Shown here: positions 1 to 8,280 of the stretch, piece after piece
Layout: each line of letters starts with the position of its first letter
Numbering within the stretch: the first letter of the stretch is position 1
Assembly (NCBI RefSeq): GCF_013371215.1
Contig: NZ_JABWMH010000002.1
Span: 372,001-436,000 of the forward strand
DNA from: Parasphingorhabdus flavimaris
GTDB taxonomy: Bacteria > Pseudomonadota > Alphaproteobacteria > Sphingomonadales > Sphingomonadaceae
DNA: 64,000 bases
Reading direction: 5' to 3'
The notes under the pieces: generated by a model
The model's database searches: none
What the model was told of the DNA's origin: nothing
What the model saw: the letters and a program-made list of their open reading frames with translations, nothing else
Position numbers and translations under genes: made by a program

Positions 1-650
1 GAAATGTCCGGCGCAGTTTCGTGCAGGCGGATGTCAGGATCGAGGTGCTTCGCGGCGTCGATCTAGATATCAATGCGAACGAAATTGTCGCGCTTGTCGG
101 CCCCTCCGGCTCGGGAAAATCCACGCTGTTGCAGGCGGTCGGACTGCTCGAGGGCGGGTTCGAAGGATCGATCAAGCTGAACGGCGAGGAAACAGCACAA
201 TTGCCAGCCAGCGGTCACACGCGGATTCGGCGCGATTTGCTGGGTTTCGTGTATCAGTTTCATCATCTGTTGCCCGATTTCTCCGCTCTGGAAAATGTCG
301 TGATGCCGCAGTTGATCGCAGGGGTTGGACAGAAAGCGGCAGAACAAAGAGCCGAGACGCTGTTGCGCAGTCTCGGGCTCGGCGACCGGCTCAACCACAC
401 GCCCAGCAAATTGTCCGGCGGCGAGCAGCAAAGAGTTGCGGTTGCCCGTGCGCTGGCCAACGCACCGAAGCTGGTGCTCGCCGACGAGCCAACCGGCAAT
501 CTGGACGAAGCCACGGCCGAACTGGTTCTTGCTGAGTTTATCAGCCTGGTACGCCAAGAGGGCAGCGCCGCGCTGATAGCGACGCATAACGAGCGGCTGG
601 CGGCCAAAATGGACCGGGTTGTCCGGCTCCATGAGGGAATATTAAGCTAG
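1..650 (+). CDS. lolD: LolD, lipoprotein-releasing ABC transporter ATPase (5' partial)
   Basis: ATPase of the LolCDE complex, which extracts outer-membrane lipoproteins from the inner membrane and hands them to LolA. The frame is open to the window edge (first full codon at base 3) and already reads the family N-terminus before the GTG at 21, so only about the first ten residues are missing. All nucleotide-binding motifs are visible: Walker [10 protein letters not shown] (about 99-125), signature [15 protein letters not shown] (about 411-455), Walker B LVLADEP and an H-loop ATHN near the end. The LolC/E permease gene probably lies upstream, outside the window. MacB-type ATPases are similar, but the [14 protein letters not shown] stretch fits LolD. 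Confidence 0.9.
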   Translation, partial: NVRRSFVQADVRIEVLRGVDLDINANEIVALVGPSGSGKSTLLQAVGLLEGGFEGSIKLNGEETAQLPASGHTRIRRDLLGFVYQFHHLLPDFSALENVVMPQLIAGVGQKAAEQRAETLLRSLGLGDRLNHTPSKLSGGEQQRVAVARALANAPKLVLADEPTGNLDEATAELVLAEFISLVRQEGSAALIATHNERLAAKMDRVVRLHEGILS

Positions 651-750
651 TCAATTCAAGTCGAAACGAGAATGGCTTTGACTTTTCCGGTTCGAGTATC
701 AAACTGTAAGGCCAAGCCGAACCAAGAAAATCAAACGATGCGGGGCGCAT

Positions 751-1224
751 ATGACGGTTACTGAATTTCAGGTAAAACAAGCGGATGGATCCATCCAGGA
801 CTTGTCCGCTCATAAGGGCAAAGTGCTGTTGATCGTGAACACTGCCTCGAAATGCGGGTTTACGCCGCAATATGAGGGGCTGGAAAAGCTGCATCAGGAA
901 TATAAGGACCAGGGCCTCGAGATTTTGGCATTTCCCTGCAACCAATTCGGTAACCAGGAGCCTGGTGACGCCGACGAAATCAAGAATTTTTGCTCGCTCA
1001 ACTATGATGTAAGCTTCCCGTTGATGGAGAAAGTCGACGTCAATGGTGATGACGCCGACCCATTGTGGAAATATCTGAAGTCCGAAAAATCGGGCTTGCT
1101 AGGGTCCCGGATAAAGTGGAATTTTACCAAATTTCTGGTCGATCGCGACGGCAATGTCGTTGGACGTTATGGTCCTGCGGTAAAGCCGGAGCAGCTCAAA
1201 AACGAGATCCAAGCTCTTTTGTAA
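751..1224 (+). CDS. Glutathione peroxidase family, thiol (Cys) type
   Basis: Thiol peroxidase reducing hydrogen peroxide or lipid hydroperoxides; bacterial members usually take electrons from thioredoxin rather than glutathione. The 157-residue protein has the peroxidatic Cys35 in NTASKCGFTPQYEG, the FPCNQFGNQEPG block (Gln65) and the KWNFTKFL block (Trp123, Asn124). A further cysteine at about residue 81 matches the resolving cysteine of 2-Cys members. No signal peptide, so cytoplasmic. It stands alone between lolD and dnaE with about 100 bases on each side; a TTGACT hexamer near 675 may be part of its promoter. The family call is firm; the electron donor is inferred. Confidence 0.93.
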   Translation: MTVTEFQVKQADGSIQDLSAHKGKVLLIVNTASKCGFTPQYEGLEKLHQEYKDQGLEILAFPCNQFGNQEPGDADEIKNFCSLNYDVSFPLMEKVDVNGDDADPLWKYLKSEKSGLLGSRIKWNFTKFLVDRDGNVVGRYGPAVKPEQLKNEIQALL

Positions 1225-1336
1225 AAGCCGCCTTCCAATCTGATCTGCCGAAATAGCTGTGGACAAATGGTCGATAGTTCTGCGGTTGGACGCCGTACCC
1301 ATATGCAAGATCATATTGCTGCGTTAGTCTGAATTC

Positions 1337-4300
1337 ATGGCCCTTGTTCCTTTCGTCCATCTTCGCGCCTTTTCGGCCTACACGATTCTGGATGGCGCCA
1401 TGGAGCCGTCAGCCATTGGCCTGGCTGCGAGGGAACGCGGATTTCCGGCGGTTGCCCTGTGTGACCGCATCGGCCTGTTTGCTTCCATGGCATTTGATGA
1501 TGGCTGCCGCTCCAATGGCGTGCAGCCGATTACGGGCGGTTTCCTGAGGGTAGCGCGTCCCGGTGGCTCGGAAAAAGACAAGCCGACCCTGGACTGGCTC
1601 GCGCTCTATGCGCAGGATGCGGAGGGATATGAGAATCTCTGCAAGCTGGTTTCCGCTTCCCACCTTGATCGACCCAGCGAACTGGACGCCCATGTAGGCA
1701 TGGACATGCTGGCAAAGCATAGCGCAGGCTTGCTCGCCCTGACCGGCGGGGGCGAAGGAGCGCTCGCGCGACTGATTGCTGAAGAACAGCAATCCGAAGC
1801 CGAAGCCTATCTGACTTCGCTCCAGACGCTTTTCCCGGACCGGCTTTATATCGAGCTTTCGCGCCGCGAAGACCCGGTCGAAATAGCGGCCGAAGCCGGC
1901 CTGATCACCATGGCCATAGATCGCGATATTCCGCTGATTGCGACAAACCCGAGCTGTTATTCCGAGGCCGGTTTCCACGAAGCTCACGATGCAATGAAAT
2001 GTATCGCGCAGTCCGCCTATGTCGAAAATGACGACCGCGATAAGCCGTCCAAGCATTTGTGGATGAAAAGCGCGCTGGTGATGGAGGAGCTATTTTCCGA
2101 CATTCCCGAGGCCCTGGAAAATACGCTGGTTGTTGCGCAGCGATGCGCCTTTTCTCCACCCAAAAGAGATCCGATCCTGCCCAGTCTGGCCGGCGATCTT
2201 GCGGGTGAGATCGAACAGTTGCGCCGAGATTCGGTCGCCGGTCTTGAACGACGGCTGGCGGTTCTGGATATTACCGATGATGAGGAGCGGAAGGGCTATT
2301 TCGACCGGCTGGATTTCGAGCTTGAAGTCATCGTCAACATGGGGTTTCCCGGATATTTTCTGATCGTTGCAGACTTTATCAAATGGGCGAAAGATCATGA
2401 TATTCCGGTCGGGCCCGGCCGTGGTTCGGGTGCCGGTTCGGTCGTCGCCTGGGCGCTAACGATCACCGATCTCGATCCGATCAAGCTGGGCTTGCTGTTC
2501 GAACGTTTCCTAAACCCGGAACGTGTCTCTATGCCGGATTTCGATATCGATTTCTGCGAAACACGCCGCGGTGAAGTCATTCGCTATGTTCAGGAAAAAT
2601 ACGGCGACCGGCAGGTTGCGCAGATCATCACCTTCGGAAAACTGAAGGCGCGCGCGGTGCTGCGGGACGTCGGCCGGGTGCTGCAAATGCCCTATGGCCA
2701 GGTCGACCGGCTGACCAAATTGGTGCCCAACCATCCGACCGATCCGTGGGACCTGAAGCGCTCGCTCAACGGCATCACGGAACTGGCGCAGGAATATAAG
2801 CAGGCCGATGTGAAGCGCCTGTTCGACCTGGCAATGCAGCTCGAAGGCCTGCCGCGTCACAGCTCTACACATGCCGCCGGTGTGGTGATCGGCGATCGCC
2901 CGCTCGATCAGCTGGTACCGCTCTATCGCGATCCGCGCTCGGACCTGCCGGTTACCCAGTTCGACATGAAATTTGTTGAAAAAGCCGGTCTGGTAAAATT
3001 CGACTTTTTGGGTCTGAAGACGCTGTCGGTGCTGAAAAAGGGTGTCCAGCTGCTCGCGGAACGCGGTGTGGAAGTCGATCTGGATGGCCTCAGCTGGGAA
3101 GATGACAAGGTCTTCGAGCTGCTCCAGCGCGGCGATACCGTCGGTGTGTTCCAGCTTGAATCGGAAGGCATGCGACGTACGCTAGCGGCAGTGAAGCCGA
3201 CCAATTTCGGCGACATTATCGCGCTCGTTTCGCTCTATCGCCCGGGACCGATGGACAATATCCCGCTGTTCGGCGACCGCAAGAACGGGCGCGTCGACAT
3301 CGCCTATCCGCATCCCTTGCTGGAGGATATCCTGCAGGAAACCTACGGGATTTTTGTATATCAGGAACAGGTGATGCAGGCCGCGCAGATCATCGCCGGC
3401 TATTCGCTCGGCGAAGCAGATTTGCTGCGCCGCGCCATGGGTAAGAAAATCCAGGCGGAAATGGACGTCCAGCGCAAAAGATTCGTGACGGGCGCCGCGG
3501 AAAACGGCTTGAACAGCGAGCAGGCCAACGAGCTGTTCGACTTGATCGACAAGTTCGCCGGCTATGGTTTCAACAAGAGCCACGCGGCCGCATACGCTCT
3601 GCTCGCCTATCAGACGGCCTGGCTGAAAGCGCATCATCCGCATGAATTTTATGCTGCATCGATGTGTTTCGACATGCACCAGTCCGACAAGCTCAGTATT
3701 TTCGTCGACGATATGAAGCGACTGGGTGTGACGGTCCTGCAGCCCGCGATCAACAAAAGCCGACCCAATTTTTCGGTTGAACAACAGGCTGAAAACGGCC
3801 TTGCTGTGCGCTATGCGCTGGCCGGACTGAAGAATGTCGGCGAAAAAGCGATGCAGTCCCTGGTGGCTGAGCGCGCCGCCGAGGGACCGTTTTCGTCGAT
3901 CGAGGATTTTGCCAATCGCATCGATCCGCATGGCTTGAACAAACGGCAGCTTGAAAGTCTGGCGTCGGCTGGTGGCTTTGACGATCTTGAGCCCAATCGT
4001 GCGGCAGTTTATGATGGCGCAGATATGATATTGTCAGTCGCCAACAGTGCGGCCGACGCGCGCGAAAGCGGGCAGGGCGGCCTGTTTGGTGAAGGCAGCG
4101 CCGGCGGCGATATGCAGGCGATAAGATTGCCGGAAGGCAGCAACTGGTCGCTCAATGAAATCATGCTCCACGAACGGGATGCATTTGGTTTCTATTTTTC
4201 TGCCCATCCGGTTTCCCAGTTCCAGGCGGTGACGACGTCGCTCGGCGCGCTGACCTACGCAGCTTTGTGCAGCGAAGGCCCGATCGGGGAAGGCATCCGC

Positions 4301-4840
4301 AAGCCGGCGGTCATGGCGGCGCTCGTCGAAAAAGTGCGCTGGCGTGACAGTCGCAGGGGCAAGCGTTTCGCGCTCGCCGATCTGTCCGACAGCAGCGGGC
4401 AGTTTTCCGGCAGCTGCTTTGACGAGGACCAGTGCAAGATTCTGGCAGAACTGGCGGATCAGGGAGGCTGTGCCTTGCTCAATGTAGAACTGGACCAGCA
4501 GTCCGAGGACGAAAATCCGCGGGTGGCGATCAGGCGGGCCCAGCCGCTCGAGGGTCTGGAGCGCATTACCAGGACGTGCATGGAACTGGAAGTCCATGAT
4601 ATCGCGGGATTGCACGAACTGACGAACCTGGTCGCTCCACTGGTTGGCGGCCACAGCGAATTGGTGGCGACCATGGCTGGTCCTGACGGCTCTCCGGTAA
4701 CGGTCTGTCTGGGACGATCCTTCCGCTTCGATGCGGAAACCGTGGATAGATTGCAGCGGGTCAACGGGGTCTCCGGTGCCCGTTTGGGCCCGGCGCGGCC
4801 GATAAGGGTGACAAAACCCAAATTAAGGCTTGTCAGCTAG
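1337..4840 (+). CDS. dnaE: DNA polymerase III alpha subunit (replicative polymerase)
   Basis: Catalytic subunit of the replicative C-family polymerase, 1167 residues, the usual length for DnaE1. An N-terminal PHP domain begins with HLRAFSAYTILDG; its metal ligands are degraded (HLR for HxH, CDRIG for TDHGN), as in E. coli, so proofreading probably comes from a separate epsilon subunit. The polymerase core carries the PDFDIDF motif with Asp401, Asp403 and Asp405, and a DFLGLKTL segment with the third catalytic aspartate. Helix-hairpin-helix and OB-fold regions follow. The gene is monocistronic in appearance. It is not the error-prone DnaE2, which normally sits with imuA/imuB; none is present here. 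Confidence 0.97.
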   Translation: MALVPFVHLRAFSAYTILDGAMEPSAIGLAARERGFPAVALCDRIGLFASMAFDDGCRSNGVQPITGGFLRVARPGGSEKDKPTLDWLALYAQDAEGYENLCKLVSASHLDRPSELDAHVGMDMLAKHSAGLLALTGGGEGALARLIAEEQQSEAEAYLTSLQTLFPDRLYIELSRREDPVEIAAEAGLITMAIDRDIPLIATNPSCYSEAGFHEAHDAMKCIAQSAYVENDDRDKPSKHLWMKSALVMEELFSDIPEALENTLVVAQRCAFSPPKRDPILPSLAGDLAGEIEQLRRDSVAGLERRLAVLDITDDEERKGYFDRLDFELEVIVNMGFPGYFLIVADFIKWAKDHDIPVGPGRGSGAGSVVAWALTITDLDPIKLGLLFERFLNPERVSMPDFDIDFCETRRGEVIRYVQEKYGDRQVAQIITFGKLKARAVLRDVGRVLQMPYGQVDRLTKLVPNHPTDPWDLKRSLNGITELAQEYKQADVKRLFDLAMQLEGLPRHSSTHAAGVVIGDRPLDQLVPLYRDPRSDLPVTQFDMKFVEKAGLVKFDFLGLKTLSVLKKGVQLLAERGVEVDLDGLSWEDDKVFELLQRGDTVGVFQLESEGMRRTLAAVKPTNFGDIIALVSLYRPGPMDNIPLFGDRKNGRVDIAYPHPLLEDILQETYGIFVYQEQVMQAAQIIAGYSLGEADLLRRAMGKKIQAEMDVQRKRFVTGAAENGLNSEQANELFDLIDKFAGYGFNKSHAAAYALLAYQTAWLKAHHPHEFYAASMCFDMHQSDKLSIFVDDMKRLGVTVLQPAINKSRPNFSVEQQAENGLAVRYALAGLKNVGEKAMQSLVAERAAEGPFSSIEDFANRIDPHGLNKRQLESLASAGGFDDLEPNRAAVYDGADMILSVANSAADARESGQGGLFGEGSAGGDMQAIRLPEGSNWSLNEIMLHERDAFGFYFSAHPVSQFQAVTTSLGALTYAALCSEGPIGEGIRKPAVMAALVEKVRWRDSRRGKRFALADLSDSSGQFSGSCFDEDQCKILAELADQGGCALLNVELDQQSEDENPRVAIRRAQPLEGLERITRTCMELEVHDIAGLHELTNLVAPLVGGHSELVATMAGPDGSPVTVCLGRSFRFDAETVDRLQRVNGVSGARLGPARPIRVTKPKLRLVS

Positions 4841-4862
4841 CCCTAAACATACCAGAAACCGG

Positions 4863-4881
4863 CCAAATATAACATGTTTGG
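4863..4881. promoter_or_regulatory. Imperfect 19-bp palindrome over the acyl-CoA ligase ribosome site
   Basis: The sequence CCAAATATAACATGTTTGG is an inverted repeat with arms CCAAA/TTTGG and inner AT/AT pairs. It ends at the start of the GGAGAGA ribosome-binding site of the downstream ligase gene. Palindromes of this size in front of fatty-acid genes are often TetR- or GntR-family operators, but I cannot name the regulator and the symmetry may be chance. Confidence 0.3.
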
Positions 4882-4890
4882 AGAGACAAT

Positions 4891-6498
4891 ATGGCCGGTG
4901 CAATGCAAGCGAGTTCGCTCAAGATTACCAATTTGATCGATCATGCGGCGCGCGAACATGGTAACCGCGAGATCGTCAGCTATTGGGCGGATGGCCATAT
5001 CACCCGCAGTAACTGGGCCGAAGTCGGTCTGGATTCGCGCAAGTTTTCTCAGGCACTGCACCGTCTCGGCATGAAGAAAGGCGACCGCATCGCCACCATC
5101 GCCATGAACCACGCCCATCATCTGATCAGCTGGTATGGTTCCGCCGGTATCGGTGGCATCCTTCATACCGTCAATCCGCGCCTGTTCGAGGAACAACTGG
5201 TCTATGTGATCAACCACGCCGAAGACCGTGTGCTGCTGTTCGACAAAATGTTCGCGCCGATCGTCGAGATGATCAAGCCACAGCTGAAAACGGTGGAACA
5301 TTATATCCAGTTTGATGGCGAGAAAGGCGATTATACCACTTTCCGCGAATTGCTGGATGCCGAAGACGGCGATTTTCAATGGGTCGAAGTTGATGAAAAT
5401 GACCCCTGCGGTCTTTGCTATACCAGCGGCACTACCGGCAATCCAAAGGGCGTGCTCTACGAGCATCGCTCGAACGTAATTCACGCAATCACCGAGGTGC
5501 AGCCCGATGTGATGGATCTCGCGACCCGCTCGGTGATGCTGCCGGTGGTTCCGATGTTCCACGCCAATGCCTGGGGCTTGCCCTTCGCCTGTGCAGCCGT
5601 TGGCGCAAAAATGGTCTTTTCGGCCAGCAACGAAGCGGCGGTCTTGTGGAAATTGATCCGGGAAGAGGGCGTTACCCACAGCGCTGGTGTACCGACCGTC
5701 TGGCTCTCGATGTTCGCCGACCTCGACGAGAATGGCGGCGACTATGGCAAATTGGGCGTAGTCGTGATCGGTGGCTCGGCCTGTCCGCGATCAATGATCG
5801 AGCGGCTGATGAAAAACGGCATCCGCGTCGCTCATGCCTGGGGCATGACAGAGACATCGCCGATCGGCACCGCCGGTTCGCTGCCGGCCAATTGGGACGA
5901 GTTGAATTTTGACGAGCAGGTCGACGTAATCTGCAAGCAGGGCAGGCCTCCTTTCGGAGTGGAACTGCGCGTGATCGACGAGGAAGGCAATGTTGCGCCC
6001 CGCGATGGCAAGACCAGCGGTACGCTGGAAATCCGGGGGCCTTGGATTATCAAACGCTATTATCGGGCAGACGAGGATGCGGTGGAAGATGACGGCTGGT
6101 TTGATACCGGAGACGTGTCCGTGCTTCATCCCGATGGCACGATGCAGATTACCGACCGGGCCAAGGATGTGATCAAGTCCGGCGGCGAGTGGATCAGTTC
6201 TATCGAGCTGGAAAATGCAGCCGTCGGCTGTCCCGGGATTGCCGAAGCAGCCGCTGTGGGCGTTTATCACCCCAAATGGGACGAGCGGCCTCTGCTATTG
6301 GCGGTGCGCAAGCCCGGCAGTGATGTTTCGGAAGCCGACGTGATCGACTATCTCGGTGACAAGGTCGCCAAATGGTGGTTGCCCGACGAGGTGAAATTTG
6401 TCGATGAACTGCCGCATACGGCGACCGGCAAAATCCTCAAACGTTCGCTACGGGACGAATATAAGGATTATAAGCTGAAGAGTCTGGCGGACGCCTAG
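4891..6498 (+). CDS. Long/medium-chain fatty acyl-CoA ligase (AMP-forming)
   Basis: Activates a fatty acid to its CoA thioester through an acyl-adenylate, feeding beta-oxidation or lipid synthesis. The 535-residue protein has the ANL-superfamily P-loop [12 protein letters not shown] (about 177-188), a [10 protein letters not shown] adenine-binding segment, the hinge region at [17 protein letters not shown], and the catalytic C-terminal lysine in [10 protein letters not shown] (Lys514). The start at 4891 has a good GGAGAG site. No signal peptide. The sequence resembles AlkK/FadD-type enzymes; chain length cannot be told from the sequence. Its stop codon overlaps that of the convergent radical SAM gene by four bases. 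Confidence 0.9.
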   Translation: MAGAMQASSLKITNLIDHAAREHGNREIVSYWADGHITRSNWAEVGLDSRKFSQALHRLGMKKGDRIATIAMNHAHHLISWYGSAGIGGILHTVNPRLFEEQLVYVINHAEDRVLLFDKMFAPIVEMIKPQLKTVEHYIQFDGEKGDYTTFRELLDAEDGDFQWVEVDENDPCGLCYTSGTTGNPKGVLYEHRSNVIHAITEVQPDVMDLATRSVMLPVVPMFHANAWGLPFACAAVGAKMVFSASNEAAVLWKLIREEGVTHSAGVPTVWLSMFADLDENGGDYGKLGVVVIGGSACPRSMIERLMKNGIRVAHAWGMTETSPIGTAGSLPANWDELNFDEQVDVICKQGRPPFGVELRVIDEEGNVAPRDGKTSGTLEIRGPWIIKRYYRADEDAVEDDGWFDTGDVSVLHPDGTMQITDRAKDVIKSGGEWISSIELENAAVGCPGIAEAAAVGVYHPKWDERPLLLAVRKPGSDVSEADVIDYLGDKVAKWWLPDEVKFVDELPHTATGKILKRSLRDEYKDYKLKSLADA

Positions 6499-7592
6499 AA
6501 CAGCTCCATCTGGCTGCCCGCCATCGGTGGGCGCCGGAACAGATCGGTTCTGAGATTGATCTTGGTCCTGTTCAACCCGGCTTTGCGTGACGCGATCGCA
6601 AGCCGGGTACGGATGAGCTCGGCCCATGGTCCCTGACCGCGCATCCGGCTGTGGAATTCCGCATCGTTGCGCTTGCCGCCGCGCATTTGCCGGACGATGC
6701 TCATCACCTTTGACTTGCGGTCCGGATAATGGCTTTCAAGCCATTGTTCGAACAGTGGCGCCACTTCGTGCGGCAGGCGCATCGGAATGAAGGAGGTGCT
6801 TTTCGCGCCGCAATCCGCCGCCGCCGCAACAATTGCTTCGATTTCATGATCGGTGATGCCCGGAACGACGGGCGCGATATTGACGTGCACATAAATCCCG
6901 GCTTCGCTCAGTTTTCGAACGGCCTCCAGCCTCCTTGGCGGAGAAGGGGCCCTGGGTTCGAGCAAGCGGGCCGTCCCGGGGTCAAGGGTGGTCACCGAAA
7001 TCGTCACGGCGGTAAGCTGCTGGACAGCCAGTCGCACCAGTAGATCGATATCATCGACAACCCGATTGGACTTGGTGGTGATTACCACCGGGTGCAGTGT
7101 TTCCAGCATTACTTCCAATATCTGTCGGGTGATCCGGAAGCGTTTCTCGATCGGTTGATAAGGGTCGGTATTGGTGCCGATGGCAAGGTTGGCGGGTTGA
7201 TAGTTCGGCTTGGCAAGCGTCTGGCGGAGAAGTTCCGCAGCATTGGGTTTGGCAAAAAGCTTGCTTTCGAAATCGAGACCGGGTGACAGGTCATGATAGG
7301 CGTGGGTTGGCCGGGCATAGCAGTAGATGCAGCCATGTTCGCAACCGCGATAGGCATTTATCGACCGGTCGAACGGCAGATCGGGAGATTTGTTATAATT
7401 GATGATCGATTTCGGAAATTCAGTGGTGACCGTGGTTCTCAGCTTCGAAGGATCGTCGCCGATCATATCTCGCTCATCCAGCCAGTCGCCGTCAATCTCA
7501 CGGTTCTGGAGATTGAACCGCTGCGGAACCGCGTTGGATGGAGCTCCCCGGCCTTTTCGAGGTGGGGGAGAGATTATGCTTTTGTCGTCCAT
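6495..7592 (-). CDS. PA0069/Rv2578c-type radical SAM protein, probably SOS-regulated
   Basis: Radical SAM protein of unknown reaction, 365 residues. The cluster-binding motif is RGCEHGCIYCYAR (Cys84, Cys88, Cys91), preceded by SINAY as in the PA0069/spore-photolyase-like group. A basic, proline-rich N-terminus (about 1-25) precedes the barrel. An AAGGA ribosome site lies at 7596-7600. A perfect alphaproteobacterial LexA box lies 20 bases upstream of the start codon, suggesting a DNA-damage role; I recall the mycobacterial relative Rv2578c as DNA-damage inducible. The gene stands alone. The family assignment is good; a function in lesion repair is inference. Confidence 0.85.
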   Translation of the reverse strand: MDDKSIISPPPRKGRGAPSNAVPQRFNLQNREIDGDWLDERDMIGDDPSKLRTTVTTEFPKSIINYNKSPDLPFDRSINAYRGCEHGCIYCYARPTHAYHDLSPGLDFESKLFAKPNAAELLRQTLAKPNYQPANLAIGTNTDPYQPIEKRFRITRQILEVMLETLHPVVITTKSNRVVDDIDLLVRLAVQQLTAVTISVTTLDPGTARLLEPRAPSPPRRLEAVRKLSEAGIYVHVNIAPVVPGITDHEIEAIVAAAADCGAKSTSFIPMRLPHEVAPLFEQWLESHYPDRKSKVMSIVRQMRGGKRNDAEFHSRMRGQGPWAELIRTRLAIASRKAGLNRTKINLRTDLFRRPPMAGSQMELF

Positions 7593-7611
7593 TTGTCCTT
7601 CATACTATGAG

Positions 7612-7626
7612 AACATATAAAGAACA
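7612..7626. promoter_or_regulatory. LexA (SOS) box, GAAC-N7-GAAC
   Basis: The direct repeat GAAC-ATATAAA-GAAC reads GTTC-N7-GTTC on the minus strand. This is exactly the LexA operator form known in alphaproteobacteria (GTTCN7GTTC). It lies in the short gap between moaB and the radical SAM gene, where LexA would cover the promoter of the latter. Confidence 0.7.
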
Positions 7627-7640
7627 AATAGATTGAATCG

Positions 7641-8168
7641 CTATTTTTCAAGCAGTCTCGGGATCAGCTCGACGAAATTGCAGGGGCGATGACGGCTATC
7701 CAACTGTGTATCCAATATGCCGTCCCAGCCGTCTTTGACGGCGCCGTTGGACCCTGGCAGCGCAAATATATAAGTGCCGCGCGCAACCACGGCACAAGCG
7801 CGGGATTGCACCGTGGACGTTCCGATCTTTTCGATGCTCAGATAGCGGAACAGCTCGCCAAACCCTGGAATATCCTTGTCCTTGACCGAATTAAGCGCCT
7901 CTGGTGTGATATCGCGGCCAGTCAGGCCGGTTCCGCCGGTGGTGATGATGACATCAACCTCTTCGTCGTCAATCCATTGGTGCAGTTGGGCCACAAGCAC
8001 CGATTTATCGTCTTTCCGCACGGTGCGGTAAATGAGAGCATGGCCTTTCTTCTCAATCCGTTCGGCCAGAATATCGCCTGAAGTGTCGTCTTTGGCTGTT
8101 CGGGTGTCGGAAACCGTCAACAATGCGATGTTAATTGGTTTGAACGTCCGGCTTTCGTCAATCGGCAT
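7641..8168 (-). CDS. moaB: MoaB, molybdenum cofactor biosynthesis protein B
   Basis: MogA/MoaB-family protein that binds molybdopterin and may adenylylate it before molybdenum insertion. The 175-residue protein carries the family core TTGGTGLTGRD (about 76-86) and a later PGSNGAVKDGWDGIL segment. I start it at the ATG at 8168 (MPIDESRTF); an in-frame ATG 15 bases further upstream adds only a non-conserved MWRAA. It faces divL across about 110 bases that must hold both promoters. moaA lies 21 kb away, so the cofactor genes are dispersed. MoaB and MogA are hard to tell apart by sequence; the length favours MoaB. Confidence 0.87.
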   Translation of the reverse strand: MPIDESRTFKPINIALLTVSDTRTAKDDTSGDILAERIEKKGHALIYRTVRKDDKSVLVAQLHQWIDDEEVDVIITTGGTGLTGRDITPEALNSVKDKDIPGFGELFRYLSIEKIGTSTVQSRACAVVARGTYIFALPGSNGAVKDGWDGILDTQLDSRHRPCNFVELIPRLLEK

Positions 8169-8280
8169 TGCTGCTCTCCACATTAATACACCGCCGACAA
8201 TAGCTTAGTTCGGGGCGCTTTTGTAGGTCATAAAAAATAGGGGTTTTCGCGGGTTAACTATCCGTCTAATCGATGTTTCA

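Noticed and set aside
1337-1500. Loss of PHP metal ligands in DnaE as an unusual defect
   Set aside because: Degraded PHP sites are usual in proteobacterial DnaE proteins that rely on a separate epsilon proofreading subunit.
8245-8275. CtrA-like site in the divL promoter (GGGTTAACTATCCGTCTAATCG)
   Set aside because: Only the first half-site is present; the second half reads TCTAA at the wrong spacing.
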